This document shows, one piece after another, positions 1 to 7,301 of a stretch of 64,000 bases of DNA. Each line of letters begins with the position of its first letter. Positions within the stretch are counted from its first letter, which is position 1. Under the pieces are notes generated by a model, which searched no databases, was not told the origin of the DNA, and saw nothing but the letters and a program-made list of their open reading frames with translations. Source of the DNA: Lentzea xinjiangensis (lineage in GTDB: Bacteria > Actinomycetota > Actinomycetes > Mycobacteriales > Pseudonocardiaceae); contig NZ_FOFR01000001.1 in the NCBI RefSeq assembly GCF_900110955.1, positions 186,001 to 250,000 of the forward strand. Reading direction: 5' to 3'. The translations under genes and the position numbers were made by a program.

Positions 1-321
1 GGCGTCGTAACCGAGCTCCAGCAGGCGGTCCTGCAACATCAGGACGTCGTCGCCGGTGGTCGGCTGCGACATCAGGTACGCGAGCGGCCGGTCCCCCAAC
101 CGGAACGTCGCGTCGCGCAGCGCGCGGTAGGTAGCCGGGCCGACGATGCCGTCGATGATCAGCCCCCGCTGCTGCTGAAACGCGCGCACGGCGTGCTCGA
201 CCTGCTGGTCGAACTCCGGCGGCGCCTGTGGGTCGGCCGGCGGAAGCAGTCCGAGCCCGGTCAAGGTCGACCGGATCTCGGCAACATCACTTCCGACGTC
301 CCCGCGGCGGAGCAGCTGCAT
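1..321 (-). CDS. cwlM: N-terminal part of CwlM-type peptidoglycan-binding protein (gene runs off the left edge)
   Basis: The visible 107 codons begin at ATG 321 (MQLLRRGDVG) and encode two tandem peptidoglycan-binding (PG_binding_1) units: residues about 5-70, with the typical FQQQRGL and DGIVGPATYRAL segments, and a second unit starting at TTGDDVLMLQDRLLELGYDA. An in-frame TGA lies upstream with no better start between. In the actinobacterial family the missing C-terminal half is an N-acetylmuramoyl-L-alanine amidase-like domain; in mycobacteria CwlM is largely regulatory and acts on MurA. The position downstream of trxB-trxA on the same strand is the conserved arrangement. Only the binding domain can be checked here. 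Confidence 0.85.
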   Translation of the reverse strand, partial: MQLLRRGDVGSDVAEIRSTLTGLGLLPPADPQAPPEFDQQVEHAVRAFQQQRGLIIDGIVGPATYRALRDATFRLGDRPLAYLMSQPTTGDDVLMLQDRLLELGYDA

Positions 322-456
322 GCACCCTCGCTCGACTAGGGCGCCGATCTCGTCGGCGCGGTAGGTGGGAAGTCCTCATTGTGCCCTGCCGCGCTCAGTG
401 ATCGATGCAGGGCTACTCACAGTTGTACCGGGATGACGTTCCCGGTACCGAACGGA

Positions 457-495
457 CGTGACCCGCCCGTCTTATCGATAGACGGGCGGGTCACG
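457..495. terminator. Strong hairpin terminator after trxA
   Basis: A perfect 15-bp inverted repeat (457-471 CGTGACCCGCCCGTC, 481-495 its complement) has a 9-base loop, TTATCGATA. It lies just past the trxA stop and before cwlM. There is no long T-run, as is usual for actinobacterial terminators. It would separate the trxBA transcript from cwlM. Confidence 0.8.
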
Positions 496-538
496 TTGCG
501 CGTTGCACAGGACTTTTCGTCCCGGGCGACGACCTGGG

Positions 539-868
539 TCAGGCCAGGACGTCCTGCAGGTCGTTCAGCAGCGCCGCCTTGGGCTTCGCGCCGACGATCT
601 GCTTCACCGGGCGGCCGCCCTGGAACAGGATCAGCGTCGGCACGGACATGATCTGGTAGTCGCGCGCGATCGACGGGTTGGCGTCGATGTCGACCTTGGC
701 GATGGTGATCTTCTCGCCGTGCTCGGCCGCGATCTCCTCCAGCACCGGCGCAACCATCTTGCACGGTCCGCACCAGGTCGCCCAGAAGTCGACCAGCACG
801 GGCTTCTCGCTGGTCAGCACGTCGTCCGCGAACGACTTGTCGGTCACCGTGACGGTGGCGCCTGCCAT
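539..868 (-). CDS. trxA: Thioredoxin
   Basis: A 109-residue cytoplasmic disulfide reductase. The active-site motif WCGPC is present (residues about 31-35, in VDFWATWCGPCK), and the cis-proline loop reads SVPTLILF. Length matches classical thioredoxin 1. The start is ATG 868 (MAGATVTVTDKSF), preceded by a GGAG-type ribosome-binding site; a longer in-frame upstream reading is only the shadow of trxB. It lies 26 bases after trxB and is co-transcribed with it, so oxidised TrxA is recycled by the adjacent reductase. Both are expected to respond to thiol stress through the SigR-type promoter at 1914-1939. Confidence 0.97.
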   Translation of the reverse strand: MAGATVTVTDKSFADDVLTSEKPVLVDFWATWCGPCKMVAPVLEEIAAEHGEKITIAKVDIDANPSIARDYQIMSVPTLILFQGGRPVKQIVGAKPKAALLNDLQDVLA

Positions 869-894
869 GTTCGTCTCCTCAACTCGCCGAAACT

Positions 895-1875
895 TCAGAT
901 GCTCTTGCCGTAGCCGCCACCGACCGCCTCGGCGGCGATCTCGGCGTGTTCCTCGCCGTGTTCGGCGAGCCACCGCTCCGCGTCGATCGCAGCGCTGCAA
1001 CCGGAGCCGGCGGCGGTGATGGCCTGGCGGTACTCGTGGTCGACGAGGTCGCCTGCCGCGAACACGCCGTCCAGGTTCGTGTAGGAGGACTTGCCCTTCG
1101 TCAGGACGTAGCCCTCCTCGTCCAGGTCGACCTGGCCCTTGACCAGCGCCGAGCGCGGGTCGTGGCCGATCGCCAGGAAGAAGCCGGTGACCGGCAGCTC
1201 GGACTCGGCACCGGTCTGGGTGTCCCTGACCTTGATGCCCGACACCGTGCCGTCCCCGAGCACGTCGGTGACCTGGGTGTTCAGCTGCCACTTGATCTTG
1301 TCGTTGGCGCGGGCGCGCTCGAGCATGACCTTGGAGGCGCGGAACTCCTCGCGGCGGTGGATGACCGTGACGGACTTGGCGAAGCGGGTGAGGAACGTCG
1401 CCTCCTCCATCGCCGTGTCGCCGCCGCCGACCACCGCGATGTCGTGGTCGCGGAAGAAGAAGCCGTCGCACGTCGCGCAGGCGGACACACCGCGGCCGAG
1501 CAGCTCCTGCTCGCCGGGGATGTTCAGGTACCGCGCGGCGGCGCCCATCGCGAGGATGACGGCCTTCGCCCGGTACTCGACGCCGTTCGCGACGACCTTC
1601 TTGACCTCACCGGTCAGCTCGACGGACTCGACGTCCTCCGCGCGCAGCTCGGCGCCGAAGCGCGTGGCCTGCTCGCGCATCTGCTCCATGAGCTCGGGGC
1701 CCATGATGCCGTCGCGGAAACCGGGGTAGTTCTCGACCTCGGTCGTCGTCATCAGGGCGCCGCCGTACTGCGAGCCCTCGAAGACCAGGGGCTCCAGCTG
1801 CGCGCGTGCCGCGTAGACCGCCGCGGTGTAGCCCGCCGGTCCCGATCCAATGATGATCACGTTGCGCACGCTCAC
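895..1875 (-). CDS. trxB: Thioredoxin reductase (NADPH)
   Basis: A 326-residue FAD/NADPH flavoprotein that reduces thioredoxin. The FAD-binding [15 protein letters not shown] is at residues 11-25, the redox-active CATCDG in the middle, the NADPH-binding [10 protein letters not shown] follows, and the C-terminal FAD contact reads [20 protein letters not shown]. The start is GTG 1875 ([12 protein letters not shown]) with GGAG about ten bases upstream; GTG 1869 is possible. It heads the trxB-trxA operon. Confidence 0.97.
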   Translation of the reverse strand: MSVRNVIIIGSGPAGYTAAVYAARAQLEPLVFEGSQYGGALMTTTEVENYPGFRDGIMGPELMEQMREQATRFGAELRAEDVESVELTGEVKKVVANGVEYRAKAVILAMGAAARYLNIPGEQELLGRGVSACATCDGFFFRDHDIAVVGGGDTAMEEATFLTRFAKSVTVIHRREEFRASKVMLERARANDKIKWQLNTQVTDVLGDGTVSGIKVRDTQTGAESELPVTGFFLAIGHDPRSALVKGQVDLDEEGYVLTKGKSSYTNLDGVFAAGDLVDHEYRQAITAAGSGCSAAIDAERWLAEHGEEHAEIAAEAVGGGYGKSI

Positions 1876-1913
1876 GGCTCTGCAACTCCTCGATCTCGTC
1901 GTCTGACTGGCTC

Positions 1914-1939
1914 AACGGATCGTAGGTGCAGCTAATTCC
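1914..1939 (-). promoter_or_regulatory. SigR/SigH-type promoter of trxBA
   Basis: Reading the minus strand, GGAAT (1939-1935) is followed after exactly 18 bases by GTT (1916-1914). This matches the GGAAT-N18/19-GTT consensus of the disulfide-stress sigma factors SigR (Streptomyces) and SigH (Mycobacterium), whose best-known target is trxBA. It sits 38 bases upstream of the trxB start. The match is seen directly; the sigma-factor assignment is by analogy. Confidence 0.75.
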
Positions 1940-1952
1940 GTGACCTGACCGA

Positions 1953-2693
1953 CTACCTCTGGCCCACGGTCTCGTCCTCGAGAACGCCCTCCGGCTTGTC
2001 CGGCCCGCAGGTCTCCGGGTCCAGCACGACCAGCCGGAACTGGCCGAGCCCGGCGGGCAGAATGGCCATCACCGCGTTCTTGCCCTCGAGGTTGATCGGG
2101 CTGATCCCGAGCGGCTTGCCGGAGCTGGTGATGCCACCGCCCTGAAGACAGCCGGCCAACCGGTCGGGCGTCTCCAGCGGGCCGTAGTTCTGCGCCTTGA
2201 GCACCTCGCCGACCGCGGAGCCCAGCTCGTCGCGCTGCAACGCGAGCGGCGGTTCCGCGGTCACGGCCGACGACGTCGAAGCCGGGGGCTGGGCGTTGTT
2301 CGAGGGCTGCTGCCGGGTCTCCGGCGACATGACCATCACGATGCCGAACGCCGCGGCGGCCGCGACCAGCACGCCACCGCCCAGGCCGAGCCTGCGGTTG
2401 CGGCGCTTGCGGGCCTCGGCGAGCGAGACGACCGGCGCGGCGGGACGGGCCTCGGCGGCCAGTGCGGCGTCGATCCTGGCCGCGACGTGGTCGGGCATCG
2501 GGATCGGGGGCAGCGACCGCAGGTCCTCCAGCGTGGCGTCGAGCGCCTGGAGGATCTCCCTGGCCTCGGCGTCCGCCTCGACCCGCGGGCGAAGCTGTGC
2601 GGCAACCTCAGGGGGCAGCACGCCCGCGTGCAGATCCGCGATGAGGTCCACAGACCACGGCGGACCCATCGGCACGCGCTCCATGCCGGTCAT
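1953..2693 (-). CDS. rsmA: Membrane-anchored anti-sigma factor of SigM
   Basis: A 246-residue protein with a cytoplasmic N-terminal half (about residues 1-100), one hydrophobic segment (GLGGGVLVAAAAAFGIVMV) and an extracytoplasmic C-terminal half. No HxxxCxxC zinc anti-sigma motif is seen, so it is not a classical ZAS protein. The start is set at ATG 2693, which overlaps the sigM TGA (ATGA) and has GGGAGGG just upstream; a GTG at 2705 is also open. Translational coupling to sigM and the location match mycobacterial RsmA (Rv3912), the anti-SigM factor. The symbol is by synteny and domain layout. Confidence 0.75.
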   Translation of the reverse strand: MTGMERVPMGPPWSVDLIADLHAGVLPPEVAAQLRPRVEADAEAREILQALDATLEDLRSLPPIPMPDHVAARIDAALAAEARPAAPVVSLAEARKRRNRRLGLGGGVLVAAAAAFGIVMVMSPETRQQPSNNAQPPASTSSAVTAEPPLALQRDELGSAVGEVLKAQNYGPLETPDRLAGCLQGGGITSSGKPLGISPINLEGKNAVMAILPAGLGQFRLVVLDPETCGPDKPEGVLEDETVGQR

Positions 2694-3307
2694 CGGCCCT
2701 CCCACTGACGTTGCTCTTGCACATTCACACCGTCAGCTGGGACGTTCGCATCTGCGATTCGGTTCCTGAGGTGCCCGAGAACTTTGGCGAGCTTGGCGCG
2801 CCCGCGCGCGCACCGGCTCTTGACCGTGCCTTCCGCGATGCCCAGCATTTTCGCCGTCTCGGCGACGGAGTACCCCTCGACGTCGACCAGCACGATGGGC
2901 GCCCGCTGCTCTTCCGGCAGCTCCATCAGCGCTTTCTGCACGATCAGACTGGTCTCTCGGTCGCTCATCGCGTCCCGCGGCGCCACGGGCTCACCGGGAC
3001 CCGCCTCGGGCAGCGGCACTGTCGGTCTTGTCTGCCGGCGTCTCATCCGGTCGAGGCACGCGTTGACCACGATCCGGTGAAGCCACGTGGTGACCTGCGA
3101 CTCCGCGCGGAACGACGAGGCCGCCCGGAAGGCCGAGATGAACGCCTCCTGGAGCGCGTCCGCCGCCTCCTCCGGGTCGCGCAGCGTCCGCAACGCCACC
3201 GCCCACATCCGGTCGCGGTGCCGTTTCACCAGCTCCGAGAACGCGTAGGGGTCACCTGCGGCGTGGGCCGAGATGAGGTCGGCGTCCGAGCTGGCTGCGG
3301 CGGTCAC
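2690..3307 (-). CDS. sigM: ECF sigma factor SigM
   Basis: A 205-residue ECF sigma-70. Region 2 covers about residues 10-85 (DPYAFSELVKRHRDRMW, then DALQEAFISAF) and region 4 about 130-190, with the HTH segment GYSVAETAKMLGIAEGTVKS. The start is GTG 3307 (VTAAASSDADL); codons further upstream fall in repeat sequence. A TATCCT -10 box (3319-3314) ends six bases before the GTG, suggesting a leaderless transcript. The anti-sigma gene overlaps its stop codon. In mycobacteria SigM is a late or stationary-phase envelope sigma factor. The palindromic element at 3361-4092 begins about 50 bases upstream of the start. Confidence 0.92.
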   Translation of the reverse strand: MTAAASSDADLISAHAAGDPYAFSELVKRHRDRMWAVALRTLRDPEEAADALQEAFISAFRAASSFRAESQVTTWLHRIVVNACLDRMRRRQTRPTVPLPEAGPGEPVAPRDAMSDRETSLIVQKALMELPEEQRAPIVLVDVEGYSVAETAKMLGIAEGTVKSRCARGRAKLAKVLGHLRNRIADANVPADGVNVQEQRQWEGR

Positions 3308-3375
3308 CGGCCGAGGATAGCGAGGACGATCACGATGTCGTCGGGCGCTGTGTTTATTGGCCGCTGGCGCGGCGG

Positions 3376-3477
3376 CGAGGTCGTCGGGGAGTCGGTCGTC
3401 CGGCCGAATCGTCCGTGCCGAAATGGGCTTCGCCGATTTCGGCACGGACGGTTGACCGGACGACCGACACGACCTCG
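3376..3477. repeat. Long interrupted hairpin, left copy
   Basis: Three nested complementary blocks are seen: 3376-3384 with 3469-3477 (9 bp), 3392-3403 with 3456-3467 (12 bp, TCGGTCGTCCGG) and 3410-3424 with 3436-3450 (15 bp, CGTCCGTGCCGAAAT), around an 11-base loop. That gives 36 paired bases in about 100. It may act as a terminator-like barrier in front of sigM. Confidence 0.85.
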
Positions 3478-3511
3478 CGTCATCCGGCGAGCTGACGAGG
3501 GTGGCGAGTCC

Positions 3512-3823
3512 ATGCCGATCGCGGGACCGTGCCGGTGGCGGGGCGATGTTGGTCGCGGGTCCGAGCCGGTCGCGGGCCGATGCTGGTGGTGGCGGGACCG
3601 TGCTGATCGCGGGTCGATGCTGATCACGGAGACCGTGCTGGCCGCAGGTCCGTGTTGGTGGCGGGACGATGTTGATCGCGGGACGATGTTGGTCGCGGGG
3701 CGGTACCGGTCGCGGGTCAGTGCTTATGGCGGACCGCGCCGATCACGAGTTCATGCTGGTCGTGAGTCGATGTCGGTCGCGGGTGCGGGCAGGTAGCAGG
3801 CCATGCTGGTCGCGGGTCCGCGC
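3512..3823. repeat. Degenerate 17-bp tandem repeats
   Basis: About eighteen imperfect units resemble GATGTTGGTCGCGGGTC, for example consecutive units near 3667-3718 that differ at a few positions. Reading frames through them are artefacts of the repeat. No function is visible. Confidence 0.7.
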
Positions 3824-3885
3824 CGCCGCAAGCCCACGCTGTTCGCGCTTCCATGCCAGCTGCGATCCACCGAGATCGCGCGTCT

Positions 3886-3965
3886 ACCCCGATCCGCGCG
3901 TCCACCCGATCCGCGCGCCCACCCGATCCGCGCGCCCACCCGATCCGCGCGCCCACCCGATCGCG
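3886..3965. repeat. 16-bp tandem array
   Basis: Three nearly identical units of CACCCGATCCGCGCGC run from 3903, with diverged units on each side, inside the composite element. The near-identity of the central units suggests recent slippage or duplication. Confidence 0.8.
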
Positions 3966-3978
3966 ATCCACCTCGATC

Positions 3979-4078
3979 GCGAGTTCGTGCCGGTCGTCCG
4001 GTCACCTCTTCGGGTCAACCGCCGCAGGCGATTCGGCCCGAAGCGGTGGCCGGACGACCGGCTTCCCGACGAACTCGC
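3979..4078. repeat. Long interrupted hairpin, right copy
   Basis: Complementary blocks are GCGAGTTCGT (3979-3988) with ACGAACTCGC (4069-4078), CCGGTCGTCCGG with CCGGACGACCGG, and an inner CTTCGGG/CCCGAAG pairing. It is the same architecture as the left copy, with covarying differences in the arms, and is placed in the opposite orientation. Confidence 0.85.
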
Positions 4079-4093
4079 CGCCGCGCCAGCGGC

Positions 4094-5614
4094 TCATGTC
4101 ACAGCTCGGGTGTACTGGACCTCTCGGATCTCCGACTGGTTCTTGCCCCCGTCGGCATCGGCTAGCTGGGTGATCCAGATCAGCACGTGGCCGGTCGGCT
4201 CGTGCTCGTTGAGCTGGATCTGCGTCTGCCCGTCCGAGAGGTCGGCGACGCCGATCACCTTGGTCTCCTGCAGCGGGGCGTCCAGCGAGGACGCCACCCT
4301 GATCTCCACCTTCGTGCCCTTGCTGGGCGAGGTGATCGTGATCGAGGCCAGCTTCACCGGTTCGGCGAACGACGCCATCAGGCCGATGCCGGGTTTGAGC
4401 GCCGGGAACTGCTGGAAGTAGTTGTCGGTCCGCCAGAACGTGCCGGGGTTGTTGTCGACCGCCCGGCTCGCCTGGTTGGCGTTGTCCGGCTGGTTGGTCA
4501 CGTCGTAGACGCCGATCTGGCCCGGCTGCACCGGGCCGGCCGGCGCGGGCGCGGGGGCGCTCTGGCCGTTCGACCCCGGCTGGTTGATCACCACGGTCGG
4601 GCCGCCGCCCTTGGACGGCTCGTCGCTGAAGAACCCGACGATCTGCACGCTCAGCCACACGATCACGGTCAGCGTGGCGACGGCGAGCACGCCGACGCTG
4701 ATCCACAGCTTCTTCTTCTGCTGCTTGTCCTGCCGTGGCCGCTGTGTCGTCCACACGACCTGGTCGTCGTCATCGCCGCCTGCCGCCACGGCCGGGATCA
4801 GCGCCGTTTCCGCTTCCTCGGCGGCGATCTGGTCGAGGACCTGAAGGATCGCCGCGGACGTCCGGATGCCACCGACCGAGGTGTCCTCCAGCGACCGCAC
4901 CGCGACGGACGACAGTTCGTGCGGCAGGTACGGGTGCAGGGCGTTCGGTGCCACGACGGTCCCGTCCGGGCCGGTCGGGGCGGCCGGCACGCCGCTCGGG
5001 CCGCCCGGCAGCGCCCACCGGCCGGTGAGCAGCAGGTACAGGATCGCGCCGAGGCCCTTGACGTCGTCGCGCGCGATCGCGTCCGGCCGCGGGCCGGGGA
5101 ACGCGAGGCGCAGGCGGCCGTCCGAGGTGACCCGGATGCGCTGCGGATGGTCGGCGCCCAGCACCAGACCGGCGTGGTGCGCGCCCTCGATGGCGGCGCC
5201 CAGCGGTTCGAGCAGGCGGGTCGCGGCGCCCGCAGGCAGCGGGCCCTCCGCGATGAGGTCCATCAGGTCGGTGCCCTGGGTCCACTCGGCGACGACCATG
5301 CCGAGGATGCCCTCGTCCGGGCGGATGCCGGTGCCGGGCGTCAGCACGTCGATCACCCTGGAGACGCCGGGGTGCGTGAACGACGCCGCGTGCATCGCGC
5401 GTTCGACCGTCCGGCGGGCGCGGGCGGCGGCCTCGTTGTCCGCCAGGTCGCCGAGCAGCACCGTCAGCGCCACGTCCCGGTTGAGCTGACCGTCGCGCGC
5501 ACGCCACAGCTCCGCGTTCGACCTGCCGTCCGCGCCGGATTTCGCGAGCAGGCGGTAGCGGCCATTGCCGATGACGCCGCCGGGAACCAGGGCGGCGTGG
5601 ACTCCGCTACTCAC
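4094..5614 (-). CDS. Membrane pseudokinase with C-terminal discoidin-like domain (MurJ partner)
   Basis: A 506-residue protein. Residues about 18-270 have a Ser/Thr kinase-like fold (GNGRYRLLAK at the start), but the catalytic residues are gone: the VAxK lysine is Thr (DVALTVL), there is no HRD aspartate (HHAGLVLGADHP) and the DFG position reads AFPGP. A basic linker and one membrane helix (LWISVGVLAVATLTVIVWL) lead to an outside domain of about 140 residues with SxAVDxNPGTFWRT, typical of discoidin/F5-8 type folds. In Mycobacterium these modules are fused to MurJ (Rv3910) and the pseudokinase binds the FHA protein FhaA. Here it is a separate gene downstream of murJ. The start is GTG 5614, with no clear ribosome-binding site. 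Confidence 0.88.
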   Translation of the reverse strand: MSSGVHAALVPGGVIGNGRYRLLAKSGADGRSNAELWRARDGQLNRDVALTVLLGDLADNEAAARARRTVERAMHAASFTHPGVSRVIDVLTPGTGIRPDEGILGMVVAEWTQGTDLMDLIAEGPLPAGAATRLLEPLGAAIEGAHHAGLVLGADHPQRIRVTSDGRLRLAFPGPRPDAIARDDVKGLGAILYLLLTGRWALPGGPSGVPAAPTGPDGTVVAPNALHPYLPHELSSVAVRSLEDTSVGGIRTSAAILQVLDQIAAEEAETALIPAVAAGGDDDDQVVWTTQRPRQDKQQKKKLWISVGVLAVATLTVIVWLSVQIVGFFSDEPSKGGGPTVVINQPGSNGQSAPAPAPAGPVQPGQIGVYDVTNQPDNANQASRAVDNNPGTFWRTDNYFQQFPALKPGIGLMASFAEPVKLASITITSPSKGTKVEIRVASSLDAPLQETKVIGVADLSDGQTQIQLNEHEPTGHVLIWITQLADADGGKNQSEIREVQYTRAVT

Positions 5615-5651
5615 GGAAACGAGGGTACGGGACGACGGTCACGGGCTGGAG

Positions 5652-7301
5652 TCACCGTCGCCGCACCAAACGGTGGATCTTCTCGATCGCCGGCTTCATC
5701 TCGGGCACCCGGAACGCGGCCAGCAGGCCGAAGGCGAGCGGCAACCCGATCACCGTCACCAGGACGACCTCGACCCAGGCGGCCACGACCGGGTTGCCGA
5801 ACCCGATCGCGCCCTGGACCAGCAAGTTCACCGCCTTGGCCGCGGCGAAGGCCAGTGAGGAGGCCACGACGGTGAGGCAGATCGTCCAGATCGTGAAGCC
5901 GGTGCGCAGCCGTCCGAGGCGGACGCGCAGCCAGATCTGACCGACGACCGCGCCGAAGACGAAGCTGAGCGACATGGCGAGCGACACGCCGACGGCGAGC
6001 TGCGAGGCGTCGCCCGGCGCGGACACGTCGAGGAACAGGTAGAGCAGCCCGATGCGGACGGCCACGATCAACGCCTGGATCAGCGTCGGCGTGCGGGCGT
6101 CCTTCATCGCGTAGAAGACGCGCAGCTGGAGCAGGGTGATCGCGTAGGGCACCAGGCCGAACGCCGAGAGCGCGAGCGCCAGGCCGATCCTCGTGCCGCC
6201 CTCGGTGCCGGAGTTGCCCCAGGCGAACGCGGCGAGGCCGATCGCCAGACCGGAGACCGTCATCAGCGCGGCGAACGGCATCAGCAGGATCGCCGACATG
6301 CGGTTGCCGAACAGCAGGTCGCGGACGATCGAGTCGTTGTCGTTGTGCGCGGCCGCCCGGCTCATCTTCGGCATCAGCGCGGTCAGCAGCGAGACACCGA
6401 GCACGCCGTAGGGCACCTGGGCGATCAGCCACTGGTAGTTGAACGCCACCAGGGCGCCCCTGGCGCTCGTCGCCACGTTCGTCAGCACGGTCATGCTGGC
6501 CAGGCCGAGGCCGACGTAGAGCAGCACCCAGAACGCGAGGCCGCCGAACTCCGACAGCCGCGAGTCCCAGCCGAACCGCCACTTGAAGTGGAAGCCCGTC
6601 TTCTTCAGCGCCGGGAACAGCACCGACGCCTGCACCAGCACGCCGAGCGCGGTGCCGAGGCCGAGCACCAGCAGGTGGGTGTCGGTCATGCGGACCGGGT
6701 TGAGCGTCAGCTCGCCCGGCAGCATCGCGTAGACGGCCAGCACGACGATCACGACGACGTTGTTCAGCACCGGCGCCCAGGTGGGGATGCCGAAGACGTG
6801 CCGCGCGTTCAGCACGGCGCTGAGCAGCGCGGTCAGGCCGTAGAAGACGATGCCCGGCAGCACCAGGTAGGCGAACGCGGTGACGAGCTCCGGGTTCGCG
6901 TCCGGCGAGTCCGAGATGTAGACGTCGGTGAGCAGCGGCGCACAGGCCATGGCCACGACCGTGCCGACGCCGAGGAGCAGCGTGCCCATGGTGATCAGCC
7001 ACTGGGCGTAGGACTCACCGCCGTCGCCGTCCTCCTTCTCGGCGCGGACCAGCAGCGGGATCGCCACGCTGGTGAGCACGCCGCCGAGGAGCAGCTCGTT
7101 GATCATGGTGGGCAGCGTCGACGCCGCCTGGTAGGAGTCACCGAGCGTCTCGGCGCCGACCACCGCGATCAGCAGCACTTTCGAGAGCAGGCCGGTGACG
7201 CGGCTGACGATGGTCGCGATCGCCATCGAGCCGCTGGCCCTGGCTACCGACGGCGCCTGGCTCCGCTGCCCTGGTTCGGTGGTCGTGGCTGTCTCGCTCA
7301 C
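5652..7301 (-). CDS. murJ: Lipid II flippase MurJ (MviN)
   Basis: A 549-residue polytopic membrane protein of the MOP superfamily. The MurJ signature region ASGSMAIATIVSRVTGLLSK lies near residues 22-41, followed by about fourteen hydrophobic segments. It flips lipid-linked peptidoglycan precursor to the outer face of the membrane. The GTG start overlaps the upstream DUF6049 stop by four bases (GTGA). Unlike mycobacterial MviN the protein ends after the membrane domain (IEKIHRLVRRR); the pseudokinase is encoded 37 bases downstream. Confidence 0.95.
   Translation of the reverse strand: MSETATTTEPGQRSQAPSVARASGSMAIATIVSRVTGLLSKVLLIAVVGAETLGDSYQAASTLPTMINELLLGGVLTSVAIPLLVRAEKEDGDGGESYAQWLITMGTLLLGVGTVVAMACAPLLTDVYISDSPDANPELVTAFAYLVLPGIVFYGLTALLSAVLNARHVFGIPTWAPVLNNVVVIVVLAVYAMLPGELTLNPVRMTDTHLLVLGLGTALGVLVQASVLFPALKKTGFHFKWRFGWDSRLSEFGGLAFWVLLYVGLGLASMTVLTNVATSARGALVAFNYQWLIAQVPYGVLGVSLLTALMPKMSRAAAHNDNDSIVRDLLFGNRMSAILLMPFAALMTVSGLAIGLAAFAWGNSGTEGGTRIGLALALSAFGLVPYAITLLQLRVFYAMKDARTPTLIQALIVAVRIGLLYLFLDVSAPGDASQLAVGVSLAMSLSFVFGAVVGQIWLRVRLGRLRTGFTIWTICLTVVASSLAFAAAKAVNLLVQGAIGFGNPVVAAWVEVVLVTVIGLPLAFGLLAAFRVPEMKPAIEKIHRLVRRR

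Larger units (their letters stand above)
3361..4092. repeat. Composite palindrome-bounded repeat element filling the sigM/pseudokinase gap
   Basis: This 0.73-kb stretch has no credible gene. It is bounded by inverted copies of one sequence (CCGCTGGCGCGGCGGCGAG at 3361-3379 and its complement at 4074-4092), and similarity continues inward for about 45 bases through GGTCGTCCGG. Each end is itself a long interrupted hairpin (see 3376-3477 and 3979-4078). Between them lie degenerate 17-bp tandem repeats and a 16-bp tandem array. It ends one base from the stop codon at 4094. It looks like a MITE-like or REP-like element, but no transposase or target duplication is seen. Confidence 0.75.

Noticed and set aside
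539..1471. A 310-codon minus-strand frame covering trxA and part of trxB
   Set aside because: The upstream part is an Arg/Pro-rich shadow of trxB; only the TrxA portion from 868 is real.
2711..3796. A 361-codon plus-strand ORF opposite sigM and across the repeats
   Set aside because: It is antisense to sigM and then reads tandem repeats; no domain and no ribosome-binding site.
3886..3965. CRISPR array
   Set aside because: Units are contiguous 16-mers without spacers and no cas genes are nearby.
4187..5875. A 562-codon plus-strand ORF opposite the pseudokinase gene
   Set aside because: Arg/Ala/Gly-rich antisense shadow of a well-supported gene.
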